NCBI RefSeq assembly: GCF_002943105.1
Contig: NZ_PTPZ01000004.1
Span: 170,061-234,060, forward strand
From: Cloacibacterium normanense
GTDB lineage: Bacteria > Bacteroidota > Bacteroidia > Flavobacteriales > Weeksellaceae
Reading direction: 5' to 3'
Length of the DNA stretch: 64,000 nucleotides
Shown: positions 34,711-43,695 of the stretch, piece after piece
Layout of the letters: every line of letters begins with the position of its first letter
How positions within the stretch are numbered: position 1 is the stretch's first letter
Position numbers and translations under genes: made by a program
Notes under the pieces: generated by a model
Database searches by the model: none
Told to the model about the DNA's origin: nothing
Seen by the model: only the letters and a program-made list of their open reading frames with translations

Positions 34711-35748
34711 GTGAAACTGATAGAATTTCGCAAAGAAGGCATTTATTGTAAGAAAGGAGATTTCTACATAGACCCTTGGTTTCCTGTAAAGAAAGCCGTG
34801 ATAACGCATGCTCACGCAGATCATGCAAGATGGGGAATGCAAGAATATCTTTGTACTCACGAGACAAAACCTATCCTAAAATCTAGAATTTCAGAAGATA
34901 TTTCGGTACAAAGTTTAGCTTACGGTGAAACACTAGAAATCAACGGTGTAAAATTAAGTTTTCATCCTGCTGGTCATATTGTTGGTTCTGCACAAGTCCG
35001 TTTAGAATATAAAGGTTTTGTGACGGTAATTTCTGGAGATTATAAAATTCAAGATGATGGAATTTCTACACCTTTTGAAATTTTAAAATGCAATGAATTC
35101 GTCACTGAATCTACTTTTGGACTGCCAATTTATCAGTGGAAATCGGTAGAAAAAATCAACCAAGAAATTCAAAATTGGGTGATAGAAAACCAAAAAATGA
35201 ACAAAACATCTGTCTTTTTTGGTTATTCTCTAGGCAAAGCCCAACGTTTAATGAAAGCTTTAGAAGGAATCGCAAACATTCATGTACATTCCTCGATTCA
35301 TCGATTGAATGAGGCAATTACTTCGACAGGATTGATTTTACCAGAAACTCAACTTTTAGAAATTGATGATAAGAAAGCATTAGAAAATCAAATCGTCATC
35401 GTTCCGCCAGCTTTATTGGGAACGAATATGATTAAAAAAATTCCAAATGCTGCTACCGCAATTTGTTCAGGTTGGATGCAAGTGAGAGGAAGAAGACGCT
35501 GGAAATCTGCAGATGCAGGTTTTGCGATTTCGGATCACGCCGATTGGAACGGATTATTACAAACCATAAAATCTACAGAAGCCGAAAAAGTATACGTAAC
35601 GCATGGTTCTACTGAGATCTTCTCAAAATATTTAAATGAAATCGGAATTTCTGCCGAAGTGGTGAAAACCAAATTTGGCGAAGAAGAACAAGGAGACGAC
35701 AATATAGAACCCGAAAATCAAGAAGAAAATACTAATTCAGAATTGTAA
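34711..35748 (+). CDS. ligase-associated DNA exonuclease (metallo-beta-lactamase/beta-CASP)
   Basis: 345 residues from a GTG start. Metal site HAHADH (residues 33-38), further ligands in HPAGHIVGSAQ and SGDY; a beta-CASP region follows and TICSGWMQVRGRRRW, ISDHADW and VTHGSTE end the fold. The family is named for its fixed place beside an ATP-dependent ligase and Lhr-like helicase; it trims DNA ends. It is first in the four-gene operon (3 bp to the ligase). The acidic tail (EEEQGDDNIEPENQEEN) is extra. Confidence 0.93.
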   Translation: MKLIEFRKEGIYCKKGDFYIDPWFPVKKAVITHAHADHARWGMQEYLCTHETKPILKSRISEDISVQSLAYGETLEINGVKLSFHPAGHIVGSAQVRLEYKGFVTVISGDYKIQDDGISTPFEILKCNEFVTESTFGLPIYQWKSVEKINQEIQNWVIENQKMNKTSVFFGYSLGKAQRLMKALEGIANIHVHSSIHRLNEAITSTGLILPETQLLEIDDKKALENQIVIVPPALLGTNMIKKIPNAATAICSGWMQVRGRRRWKSADAGFAISDHADWNGLLQTIKSTEAEKVYVTHGSTEIFSKYLNEIGISAEVVKTKFGEEEQGDDNIEPENQEENTNSEL

Positions 35749-35751
35749 CCC

Positions 35752-37347
35752 ATGAAGCAATTTTCACAATTATTTTCTACGTTAGAAACGTCTAATAAGA
35801 CCAACGACAAAATTTCGGCGTTGGTACATTACTTTACTACCGCAACAGAAGAAGACAAATTGTGGCTGATTGCACTTTTCACAGGAAAACGACCAAAAAG
35901 ACCTGTAAAAACCAATTTTCTAAAACTTTGGGCAATGGAAATTTCTGGAATTCCAGAATGGTTATTTTTAGAAAGTTACGCTTCTGTCGGCGATTTAGGC
36001 GAAACCATCGCACTTTTATTGCCACCTTCTGAAAATTCTATTGACCAATCACTTTCCGTTTGGATGAAAGAAATTATCGCGTTACATGATAAAACCGATG
36101 AAGAAAAAAAAGAATTCGTTACAAATGCCTGGAAAAACCTTGACACGCAAGAAAGATTGATTTTCAACAAATTAATTGGCGGAAGTTTCAGAATTGGCGT
36201 TTCTCATAAATTATTGGTGAACGCACTTTCAAAATATTCAGGAATTGATGAAAACGCTTTAATGCATGCCATTATCGGAAAATGGAAAGTAGAAGAAACT
36301 CAATTTTCTGAATTGATTAATGGCGAAAACATCAATACAGACGCATCAAAACTCTACCCTTTTTGCTTGGCATATCCATTAGAAAACGAACTAGAAAAGT
36401 TAGGAGAAGCAAAAGATTGGCAAATAGAATATAAATGGGATGGAATTCGTGGACAAATTATTAAAAGAAATGAAGAAATTTTCATCTGGAGTCGTGGCGA
36501 AGAATTGGTAACAGAACAATTTCCTGAACTCGTAGAAAACATCAAAAAAATTTCTGGAAACTTCGTTTTAGATGGAGAAATTTTAGCCATTAAAGAAGGG
36601 CAAGTTCTCAACTTTAATGACTTGCAAAAACGTCTGAATCGAAAAAATGTTTCTAAAAAAATGATGGAAGAAATTCCAGTAGGCGTGTACGTTTATGATT
36701 TATTAGAACTTGATTTTGAAGATTTACGAAATGAGAAATTAGAAATTAGAAGACAGAAATTAGAAAATCTCATTCAAAATGCTGAAAATTTCAAATCTCA
36801 AATTTCAAATCTCAGATTGTCAGAAATTATCGATTTCAATAATTGGGAAGAACTTCATGAAATTCGAGAAAAATCTAGAGAAATCAACTCAGAAGGATTA
36901 ATGCTGAAAAGTAAAAATTCTATATATCATGCGGGAAGAAAAAAAGGAGATTGGTGGAAATGGAAAGTTGCTCCACTCACGATTGACGCAGTACTCATTT
37001 ACGCGCAAAAAGGCTCTGGAAGAAGAAGCGCTTATTATACAGATTACACTTTTGCGATAAAAGACGGCGAAAAACTCGTCACCATTGCCAAAGCATACTC
37101 TGGTTTAACAGATAAAGAAATTATGGAAATCAATAAATTTATCCGCAATAATTCTTTAGAAAAATTCGGACCTGTGAGAACCGTAAAACCCGAATTGGTT
37201 TTCGAAATTGCCTTTGAAGGAATTGGTTACAGCAGTCGACATAAATCTGGTGTTGCAGTGCGTTTTCCAAGAATTTTAAGATGGCGAAAAGACAAAACAG
37301 CTGACGAAATTGACACCATAGAAACAGTAAAAAGTTTAATTAATTGA
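35752..37347 (+). CDS. ATP-dependent DNA ligase (Lhr-associated type)
   Basis: 531 residues. N-terminal DNA-binding domain (1-200), nucleotidyltransferase domain with the AMP-bound Lys228 in EYKWDGIRGQ, NFVLDGEILA, SEGLMLKSKNSIYHAG and WWKWK, then an OB domain ending with RFPRILRWRKDK. All nick-sealing motifs are present. It works with the flanking exonuclease, helicase and PdeM in DNA repair. Odd: two runs of heptamer repeats lie in frame at about residues 328-356, between NTase motifs. Confidence 0.95.
   Translation: MKQFSQLFSTLETSNKTNDKISALVHYFTTATEEDKLWLIALFTGKRPKRPVKTNFLKLWAMEISGIPEWLFLESYASVGDLGETIALLLPPSENSIDQSLSVWMKEIIALHDKTDEEKKEFVTNAWKNLDTQERLIFNKLIGGSFRIGVSHKLLVNALSKYSGIDENALMHAIIGKWKVEETQFSELINGENINTDASKLYPFCLAYPLENELEKLGEAKDWQIEYKWDGIRGQIIKRNEEIFIWSRGEELVTEQFPELVENIKKISGNFVLDGEILAIKEGQVLNFNDLQKRLNRKNVSKKMMEEIPVGVYVYDLLELDFEDLRNEKLEIRRQKLENLIQNAENFKSQISNLRLSEIIDFNNWEELHEIREKSREINSEGLMLKSKNSIYHAGRKKGDWWKWKVAPLTIDAVLIYAQKGSGRRSAYYTDYTFAIKDGEKLVTIAKAYSGLTDKEIMEINKFIRNNSLEKFGPVRTVKPELVFEIAFEGIGYSSRHKSGVAVRFPRILRWRKDKTADEIDTIETVKSLIN
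36734..36819 (+). repeat. heptamer repeats inside the DNA ligase gene
   Basis: AGAAATT-type heptamers (five units, 36734-36768; one degenerate) and CAAATCT/CAAATTT heptamers (four units, 36792-36819) are translated as part of an NTase-domain helix and loop (EKLEIRRQKLENL; FKSQISNLRLSEI). Confidence 0.7.
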
Positions 37348-37414
37348 AAGTTGAAATTTGAGAATTGAAAATTATTAATAATGCCAAATCTGTAAAATCT
37401 GTGAGAAATATTTT

Positions 37415-39892
37415 ATGAAAATCCAAAAAACCCAAGGTTACCAAATAATCCAAAATTGGTTGAACGAAAAAGGTCAAAAACCGTTTTCTTTTCAAGAGGA
37501 AACTTGGGATTTGTATGCTCAAAATTTTTCAGGATTGGTAGTGGCTCCAACTGGTTTTGGAAAAACATTTTCGGTATTTTTAGCTGTTATCCATAATTTC
37601 CTCAATCATCCAGAAAAAGTAAAGACAAGTCGAGACTTGTCCAAATTACAACTGCTTTGGGTAACTCCACTTCGTTCGCTTTCCAAAGACATTGCAAAAG
37701 CCATGCAAACTGCTATAAATGAAATCGGTCTGGATTGGACAGTTGGCGTAAGAAACGGCGACATTTCTGCATCAGAAAAGCAAAAACAGACCAAAAACAT
37801 GCCCGAAATTTTGGTAGTAACTCCAGAAAGTTTGCATTTGCTTCTCGCTCAAAAATCTAAAACCAAATTTTTTGAAAATCTACAATGTGTCGCTGTAGAT
37901 GAATGGCACGAATTGCTCTCTTCAAAACGAGGCGTGATGGTAGAATTGGCACTTTCGCATTTACGGAGCATTTCTAAAAATTTAAAAATTTGGGGATTAA
38001 CCGCCACCATCGGAAATTTAGAAGAAGCGTTAGAAGTTTTAGTTCCTTATGAAACTCCCAAAAAAATAGTTCTCGCCAAAGAAAAAAAGAAAATAGAAAT
38101 CCTCTCTGTTTTACCAGATGAATTAGAACTTTTGCCTTGGGCTGGACACATGGGAAGCAAAATGACAGAAAAAATTCTTCCGATTATCGACCAAAGCAAG
38201 ACTACTCTCATTTTTACCAACACCAGAAATCAGGCGGAAAATTGGTATCAAAATTTATTAGCAGCCACTCCAGATTTGGCAGGTCAAATCGCGATTCATC
38301 ACAGCTCGATAGACTTTGAACTCAGAAATTGGATTGAAGATAATTTAGCTTCGGGTTATTTGAAAGCGGTAGTTTCTACCTCTTCTTTGGATTTGGGCGT
38401 AGATTTCAAACCTGTGGATACCGTGATTCAAATCGGTTCTAGTAAAGGAGTTGCAAGATTTTTACAAAGAGCGGGAAGAAGCGGACACTCTCCTTTTGAA
38501 ACTTCTAAAATTTATTTCGTTCCTACCCATTCTTTGGAATTGATAGAAGTGGCAGCGTTGAAAGAAGCGCATAAGCAAAATCTAATCGAGAAAAGAGAGC
38601 CAGTTGTTTTAGCTTTTGATGTTTTGGTGCAATTTCTCGTGACTTTGGCTGTTGGTGAAGGTTTTAGAGAAGAAGAAATCAAAAAACAAGTCAAAGAAAC
38701 TTTCTGTTTTCGAGAAATGACCGATGATGAATGGAAATGGATTTTACAGTTCATCACTGTTGGTGGAAAATCCCTAAAAAGCTATGAAGAATTCCAAAAA
38801 GTAGTCATAGAAGACGGAATTTACAACGTCAAAAGCAGAAGAATTGCGATGCTTCATCGGATGAATTTAGGCGCAATTGTAAGCGATGTGATGATGAAAG
38901 TGAAATTTTTCGGAGGTGGTTACATTGGCATGATTGAAGAGTTTTTTATTTCCCGTTTGAACAAAGGAGATGCTTTTATTTTAGCAGGAAGAGTTTTAGA
39001 AATTGTGAATATTAAAGAACAGGAAGTTCAGGTAAAATTAAGCTCAAAAAAACGCGGAATTGCAGCGAGTTACGCAGGTGGAAGATTGCCCATGACTTCC
39101 TATTTGTCTCATTTTTTACGAGAAAAATTAAATGATTCACTTTCCCCAAATCCTAAAGAAAAAGAACTAAAATTTCTACAACCGTTGCTTCTAGACCAAG
39201 AAGGCGTTTCTCACATACCAAAATCTGATGAATTTATGGTGGAACTCATCGAAAACAAATACGGAAATCACCTTTTTATGTATCCTTTTGAAGGAAGATT
39301 GGTTCACGAAGTGATGTCTGCTTTGGTAGCGTACAGAATTTCTAAAATTTTCCCCATTTCGTTTATCATGGCGATGAATGATTACGGTTTCGAACTGAGT
39401 AGCGACCAACCGATTCCTTTAGAAGAAAAACATTTGCAACAAATATTGAGCAAAGAAAATCTCATTCAAGATGTTATGGCAAGTATCAATGCTGCGGAAA
39501 TGGCCAAAAGAAAATTTCGAGATATTGCGGTTATTTCTGGCTTGGTTTTACAAAATTATTACGGCAATAAAAAGAAATTTAAAAGCATTCAATCTTCGTC
39601 AAACCTTATTTTTAAAGTATTGGAAGATTACGAACCAGATAATTTGCTTTTGAGACAAGCTTACACCGAAGTTTTTAACAATCAGTTAGAAGAAGTACGA
39701 TTAAGAGAAGCTTTTGAGAGAATTTCTTCCTCTAAAATTGTATTCGAAAAAACCACACAATTTACACCACTGAGTTTCCCTATAAAAGTAGACAGCCTTC
39801 GTCAATCGCTTTCTAGTGAAGATTTATTGACCAGAATCGAAAGAATTAAAACCGCTGGAATTCCTAAAAAAAGAAATCGCTTTTCTCGATAA
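37415..39892 (+). CDS. ligase-associated DEXH-box DNA helicase (Lhr-core type)
   Basis: 825 residues. Walker A APTGFGKT (44-51), DEWH box (162-165), motif III LTATIG, motif IV FTNTRNQAENW, motif VI QRAGRSGHS, then the Lhr-specific winged helix and beta domains. It is a 3'-5' superfamily 2 helicase of the Lhr-Core group. Gap of 67 bp from the ligase (low-complexity TTGAAA-type sequence), 21 bp to pdeM. Length is normal for the short Lhr form. Confidence 0.95.
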   Translation: MKIQKTQGYQIIQNWLNEKGQKPFSFQEETWDLYAQNFSGLVVAPTGFGKTFSVFLAVIHNFLNHPEKVKTSRDLSKLQLLWVTPLRSLSKDIAKAMQTAINEIGLDWTVGVRNGDISASEKQKQTKNMPEILVVTPESLHLLLAQKSKTKFFENLQCVAVDEWHELLSSKRGVMVELALSHLRSISKNLKIWGLTATIGNLEEALEVLVPYETPKKIVLAKEKKKIEILSVLPDELELLPWAGHMGSKMTEKILPIIDQSKTTLIFTNTRNQAENWYQNLLAATPDLAGQIAIHHSSIDFELRNWIEDNLASGYLKAVVSTSSLDLGVDFKPVDTVIQIGSSKGVARFLQRAGRSGHSPFETSKIYFVPTHSLELIEVAALKEAHKQNLIEKREPVVLAFDVLVQFLVTLAVGEGFREEEIKKQVKETFCFREMTDDEWKWILQFITVGGKSLKSYEEFQKVVIEDGIYNVKSRRIAMLHRMNLGAIVSDVMMKVKFFGGGYIGMIEEFFISRLNKGDAFILAGRVLEIVNIKEQEVQVKLSSKKRGIAASYAGGRLPMTSYLSHFLREKLNDSLSPNPKEKELKFLQPLLLDQEGVSHIPKSDEFMVELIENKYGNHLFMYPFEGRLVHEVMSALVAYRISKIFPISFIMAMNDYGFELSSDQPIPLEEKHLQQILSKENLIQDVMASINAAEMAKRKFRDIAVISGLVLQNYYGNKKKFKSIQSSSNLIFKVLEDYEPDNLLLRQAYTEVFNNQLEEVRLREAFERISSSKIVFEKTTQFTPLSFPIKVDSLRQSLSSEDLLTRIERIKTAGIPKKRNRFSR

Positions 39893-39913
39893 TTTTTCTC
39901 GTATTTTTGCAAC

Positions 39914-40552
39914 ATGATTTCTGAAATTTCTATCAATTTTGCTGGAGAACAATTGACGCTCAACCAATACCGAAGTATTTTTTGGGACAAAGAAAAATCT
40001 TTGATTTTGTCTGATTTACACTTAGGAAAAACAGCACATTTCAGAAAAAACGGCATTGCTTTACCCAATGGTGTGATTGAAAAAGATTTAGAAAATCTCC
40101 AAAAATTAATAGAACATTATGAGCCTGAAAAGATAATTATTGTTGGCGATTTATTTCACGCAGAACTGAATTCTGAAATAGAAATCTTCAGAAAATGGTT
40201 TGAGAATTTTAACACGATAAGATGGTTGCTCGTGAAAGGAAATCATGATAGATTTTCTAAAAAATTCGGAATTGAAGAAACTGAAATTTATGAAAACGAA
40301 AATCTTATTTTTTCTCACGAATCTTTAGACTCTATTCAAAAACCACAAATTGGTGGGCACATTCATCCAGGCGTTACCTTAATGGCACAAAACAGACAGA
40401 AATTAAAATTTCCATGCTTTTTAGTCTCGGAAAATCAAATTATTTTGCCTGCATTCTCTCAATTTACGGGACTTGACACCAATTTTGAGAAAAAGCAAAA
40501 TTCCACTTTTAAAAAATATATTATTACCGGTGAAAAGTTAATTGAATGGTAA
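39914..40552 (+). CDS. pdeM: ligase-associated DNA damage response endonuclease PdeM
   Basis: 212 residues, metallophosphoesterase. Metal ligands in LILSDLHLGK, IIVGDLFHAE, VKGNHDRF and IGGHIHPG are all present. PdeM is the fourth member of the ligase-helicase-exonuclease set. It ends the operon; its stop codon overlaps the terminator of the convergent gene. Confidence 0.95.
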   Translation: MISEISINFAGEQLTLNQYRSIFWDKEKSLILSDLHLGKTAHFRKNGIALPNGVIEKDLENLQKLIEHYEPEKIIIVGDLFHAELNSEIEIFRKWFENFNTIRWLLVKGNHDRFSKKFGIEETEIYENENLIFSHESLDSIQKPQIGGHIHPGVTLMAQNRQKLKFPCFLVSENQIILPAFSQFTGLDTNFEKKQNSTFKKYIITGEKLIEW

Positions 40553-40576
40553 AAAAGCCCGCAATAAATTGCGGAC
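40551..40576 (-). terminator. terminator of the stress-type operon
   Basis: CCGCAAT-AA-ATTGCGG followed on the minus strand by six T residues, 22 bp past the stop of the PNPOx-like gene. It reaches into the pdeM stop codon. Confidence 0.75.
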
Positions 40577-40597
40577 TTCGATATATATTGAGTGCTT

Positions 40598-41104
40598 CTA
40601 GATTGAAATTTGTCCTTCTACTCCATCACTGTTATCGGTTTTATTACCAGTAACAATCGCAGTAGCAAATGACAATAAAGTAACGAGTTTACCAGCTTTA
40701 GTATCCCAATAATAAACATCTTCTGGAGCAATTCTCAGAATAGAAACATTCGGGTCATCTTTGCTATCAAACCAAGCGTTGGCAAATACACTCCATTTTT
40801 CTTCTATTGTAGATTTATCATCATAGATAAACGCTTTGCCATATACAGAAAGATATTCGCTGTCGCTATTATTCATAAAATAAAGTTGAACTCTAGGATC
40901 TCTTTCGATTTCCATATTTTTATTGCTTTCTTTGCTCGAAATAAACCAAAGATTTCCTTCATCATCGCATTCTTGCAAACTCATCGGTCTAGAATTGGAT
41001 GGTAATTGGTCTAATTCGGTCACAAACATACACGTTCTCGCTTTTTCTGAAAGCTCTTTAAGCTTTTCTATAGCTTCTTTTTGAAATAAATTTTGGGTTG
41101 ACAT
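40598..41104 (-). CDS. pyridoxamine 5'-phosphate oxidase-like protein (general stress protein 26 type)
   Basis: 168 residues, split beta-barrel flavin-binding fold. TCMFVTELDQLPSNSRPMSLQE, LWFISSKESNKNMEIERDPRVQLYF and YLSVYGKAFIYDD are typical of GSP26-like proteins of this superfamily. They bind FMN/FAD or F420 and are linked to stress; the reaction is unknown. It is third in a minus-strand series after the STAS-like and unknown genes. Confidence 0.88.
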   Translation of the reverse strand: MSTQNLFQKEAIEKLKELSEKARTCMFVTELDQLPSNSRPMSLQECDDEGNLWFISSKESNKNMEIERDPRVQLYFMNNSDSEYLSVYGKAFIYDDKSTIEEKWSVFANAWFDSKDDPNVSILRIAPEDVYYWDTKAGKLVTLLSFATAIVTGNKTDNSDGVEGQISI

Positions 41105-41146
41105 AAATTTTGTGATTTGGTGATTGATATAATGTATTTGTGTTGT

Positions 41147-41704
41147 TTAATACGTTTTAATGTTTAAAATTCCATTAAATCCTAAGAAAAGATTTCTGAT
41201 TTTGTGATAAAAATTCACCGTTTCTAGATTAATCATTTCGTTGGTTTCTTCTATTTCTGTTATAATTTTATTTCTCAATCTTCTAATAGAAAAAGAATTA
41301 ATAGCCAAGCGTTTTTTGCTTCTATTCTTTTTTTCAATGACCAATTGAGAACTCATCATCGGATTGAGATGAAAACTAATGATTTGTTCGTCTGGAAAAT
41401 TGGTTTCTTCTAAATCTCTTATTTGAAACCAATCATAGCAAGTAGTTTTCTGATTTTCATCGGTCACGCAGATTCTAATCAGGTCGCCATTTTCTATTTT
41501 TCCCGTTTTTTCTTCTCCATGCTTGTTGCAGAGTTGAAAATGACAATGTTCCTTGTCTTTAACCAAGTTCCAATGCTCTACGTTGTAGAGATTTTGTTTT
41601 AAATTTTTAAAAATTTCTTTAGCATTGTTGTCGTTTTCAAGTAGAATTTCCGAAACAGAACTGCTTTTGGTTACGGTAATTTGAGGATTTTTATTTTCGT
41701 TCAT
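41147..41704 (-). CDS. protein of unknown function
   Basis: 185 residues, no signal peptide or membrane helix. I do not recognise a family. The middle (HCHFQLCNKHGEEKTGKIENGDLIRICVTDE) is beta-rich and may be a small barrel; the C-terminal third is basic (KKNRSKKRLAINSFSIRRLRNK) followed by a helix, as in nucleic-acid-binding tails. It lies 24 bp after the STAS-like gene and 42 bp before the PNPOx-like gene, so it probably shares their stress role. Confidence 0.65.
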   Translation of the reverse strand: MNENKNPQITVTKSSSVSEILLENDNNAKEIFKNLKQNLYNVEHWNLVKDKEHCHFQLCNKHGEEKTGKIENGDLIRICVTDENQKTTCYDWFQIRDLEETNFPDEQIISFHLNPMMSSQLVIEKKNRSKKRLAINSFSIRRLRNKIITEIEETNEMINLETVNFYHKIRNLFLGFNGILNIKTY

Positions 41705-41728
41705 AGCAAGAGTTTTTGATGTTAAAAA

Positions 41729-42103
41729 TTAAAGGTCAATTTGTTCAGAAGTCCATTTTACGGCTGTATCGTAATCTTTTTTATCAAATCCTTTGAACTC
41801 GCCAATCATAATTTTGCTAAAAACTTCTGTAAAATTTTGTATAGATTGCGAATCATATACAATAGCTGCTCGATGCCATTTGGTTATAGTTTTCACTCCC
41901 ATCAAAGCATCTTGAAACCATGCTCCTATAGAAAATTTCGCTAAATCAGTTTCGATGACCAACATGTAATTCAACTTATCTTTTTCCTCGATAAATTTTT
42001 CTACTTCTGGCATTACTACGTCTATAAAATCTTTTGCTGAAACTTCGTCCGTGGCTAAAAAGCCCACCATATTATCTGGTAATTCTTTGATTCTAGTAAT
42101 CAT
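41729..42103 (-). CDS. SpoIIAA/STAS-like protein
   Basis: 124 residues from MITRIKELPDNMVGF; the frame runs 15 codons further up but the shorter start matches the family. The pattern G(F)-ATDEVSAKDF...VMPEVEKFIEE...LNYMLVIETDLAKFSIGAWFQDA..GVK is that of the SpoIIAA-like (DUF3478) group, small STAS-fold proteins with unclear roles, often near stress genes. First gene of the three-gene series; divergent from prmC. Confidence 0.85.
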   Translation of the reverse strand: MITRIKELPDNMVGFLATDEVSAKDFIDVVMPEVEKFIEEKDKLNYMLVIETDLAKFSIGAWFQDALMGVKTITKWHRAAIVYDSQSIQNFTEVFSKIMIGEFKGFDKKDYDTAVKWTSEQIDL

Positions 42104-42175
42104 TACTTTTATTTTTTGACAAATTTCAGAGATTAAGCTCCGAAACATATTACAGAATATTTAGGATAATTTATA

Positions 42176-42183
42176 TAATTTTG
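42176..42183 (+). promoter_or_regulatory. prmC: prmC promoter -7 box
   Basis: TAATTTTG, only 4 bp before the prmC ATG, so the message should be leaderless or nearly so. -33 site not clear. Confidence 0.5.
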
Positions 42184-42187
42184 TAAA

Positions 42188-43000
42188 ATGCAATTTCAAG
42201 ATTATTTCCCCTCGTTTTCCGAAGTTTTAGCGACTATTTATTCCAAAGAGGAAAGCAGAATTCTTTACCGATATTTCTTAGAAGATTTTCAAGAAAGAAA
42301 AGTAGAAAATCAAGCTGCGGAATTCAAAAAAGTAACTGAAGAACTCAAAAAAGGAAAACCATATCAACAGATTTTGGGATATACAGAATTTTATGGAAAT
42401 AGATTTTTTGTAGACGAAAACGTCTTAATTCCTCGTCCTGAAACAGAAGAATTGCTAGAATTGGCGATTAATAAGATTCGAGATTCGAGATTCGAGATTC
42501 GAGATTTTAAAATTCTTGACGTTGGAACAGGAAGCGGAATTATCCCAATTACTTTGAAAAAACATTTCCCAAATGCGGAAATTTCAGCGATGGATATTTC
42601 TGAAAAAGCACTTGAAATTGCCCAAAAAAATGCAGACTTTTATGAAACTGAAATTAAATTTTTACAAGCAGATTATCTGAATACAAATTTGACCGAAAAA
42701 TATGATGTGATCATCTCAAATCCTCCCTACATAGGCATAGATGAAAATACGGAAATCGAAGATTCGGTAAAAGGTTTTGAGCCCAATATCGCTTTATTTT
42801 CACCAACTTCTGATGCACTTATTTTCTACCGAAAAATTGCAAAAGACTGTGAAAATCATCTCAATGAAAACGGTTTATTTTTCCTTGAAATCAATCAAAA
42901 ATTAGGAAAAGAAACGCTCGAATTATTCAGAAATTTCTCAGAAAGCGAATTGATAAAAGATTTATCGGGAAATGATAGATTTGTGATGGGAAAAAAATAG
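42188..43000 (+). CDS. prmC: release factor glutamine N5-methyltransferase
   Basis: 270 residues. N-terminal helical domain (1-75), PYQQILGYTEFYGNRFFVDENVLIPRPETEELLE, SAM motif LDVGTGSGII and the NPPY motif (ISNPPYIG) that binds the substrate glutamine. It methylates the GGQ loop of RF1/RF2. Odd: the stretch just before the SAM motif (KIRDSRFEIRDFK) is encoded by four tandem AGATTCG heptamers (42474-42501), which a typical PrmC lacks. Divergent from the STAS-like gene. Confidence 0.95.
   Translation: MQFQDYFPSFSEVLATIYSKEESRILYRYFLEDFQERKVENQAAEFKKVTEELKKGKPYQQILGYTEFYGNRFFVDENVLIPRPETEELLELAINKIRDSRFEIRDFKILDVGTGSGIIPITLKKHFPNAEISAMDISEKALEIAQKNADFYETEIKFLQADYLNTNLTEKYDVIISNPPYIGIDENTEIEDSVKGFEPNIALFSPTSDALIFYRKIAKDCENHLNENGLFFLEINQKLGKETLELFRNFSESELIKDLSGNDRFVMGKK
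42474..42501 (+). repeat. in-frame heptamer repeat (AGATTCG)4 in prmC
   Basis: Four perfect AGATTCG units plus a partial fifth (AGATTTT). Seven nucleotides are not a codon multiple, so three units make seven codons and the repeat is read in all frames; gain or loss of one unit would shift the frame. Confidence 0.85.
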
Positions 43001-43109
43001 ATTAATCTCTCACAAATCACACAGATTTTCACAGAATAATCTATAAATAAATTACACAATTGGACAAAAATCATTTATATTTTACAATTAATGATTTATT
43101 GAAATTAAT

Positions 43110-43667
43110 TCATTTCAGTTCAGAATTGAAAACAAGTTTCTTTAATTTATCTAGGATTAGATCTGGTTTTTCCTGAAAAAAATCCACACTCATTATTAAT
43201 GGTGTTTTTTCAGTATAATTTACTAAGTGGAAATTTAATTTTTTCAAGAAATTTGTTTCTTCTTTAATGAATTTTTTTGAATCTTTAAGGTGAATTCTTA
43301 TGTAAATATTTCTATTGATTTTTTTTACATCAAAATTTTTTATGTCTGAAATTTTAACGATTTTCACATCACCACAGATTAAAAAACCATTTCTATTTTC
43401 ATAAAAAACGTTCCCTTTAATAATTTTTCTTATCAACGAAACAAAAAAGTACAAAAATAAAAAAACAATAAAACCACAAAAAAACCTTAATAAATTAGGA
43501 CTTTTATAGAAAAAATGTCCTACATAACTGTATTTGCTGTATGATTCTGGTCGTTTTGAAGTTAAATCTTCAGCGTTTATAAAATCATAAGAAAAAAGTA
43601 AAATGATTAAAATTGAAAATAACATCCACAAAAACATTTTCTTGCGATTATATTCAAAACTAATCAT
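43110..43667 (-). CDS. small membrane protein, possible PH-like domain
   Basis: 185 residues from MISFEYNRKKMFLW; an ATG 12 codons earlier (43703) would overlap the rhomboid stop by 8 bp and is also possible. Two membrane helices (about 10-28 and 58-80) are followed by a cytoplasmic part with VFYENRNGFLICGDVKIVKISDIKNFDV, which resembles bacterial PH-like (STM3941-type) domains where a W/I-DI step follows the first strands. Family not certain. Very AT-rich, like a fast-changing gene. Confidence 0.65.
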   Translation of the reverse strand: MISFEYNRKKMFLWMLFSILIILLFSYDFINAEDLTSKRPESYSKYSYVGHFFYKSPNLLRFFCGFIVFLFLYFFVSLIRKIIKGNVFYENRNGFLICGDVKIVKISDIKNFDVKKINRNIYIRIHLKDSKKFIKEETNFLKKLNFHLVNYTEKTPLIMSVDFFQEKPDLILDKLKKLVFNSELK

Positions 43668-43695
43668 CTTAAATTTTATAAAATCAATAAAAATT

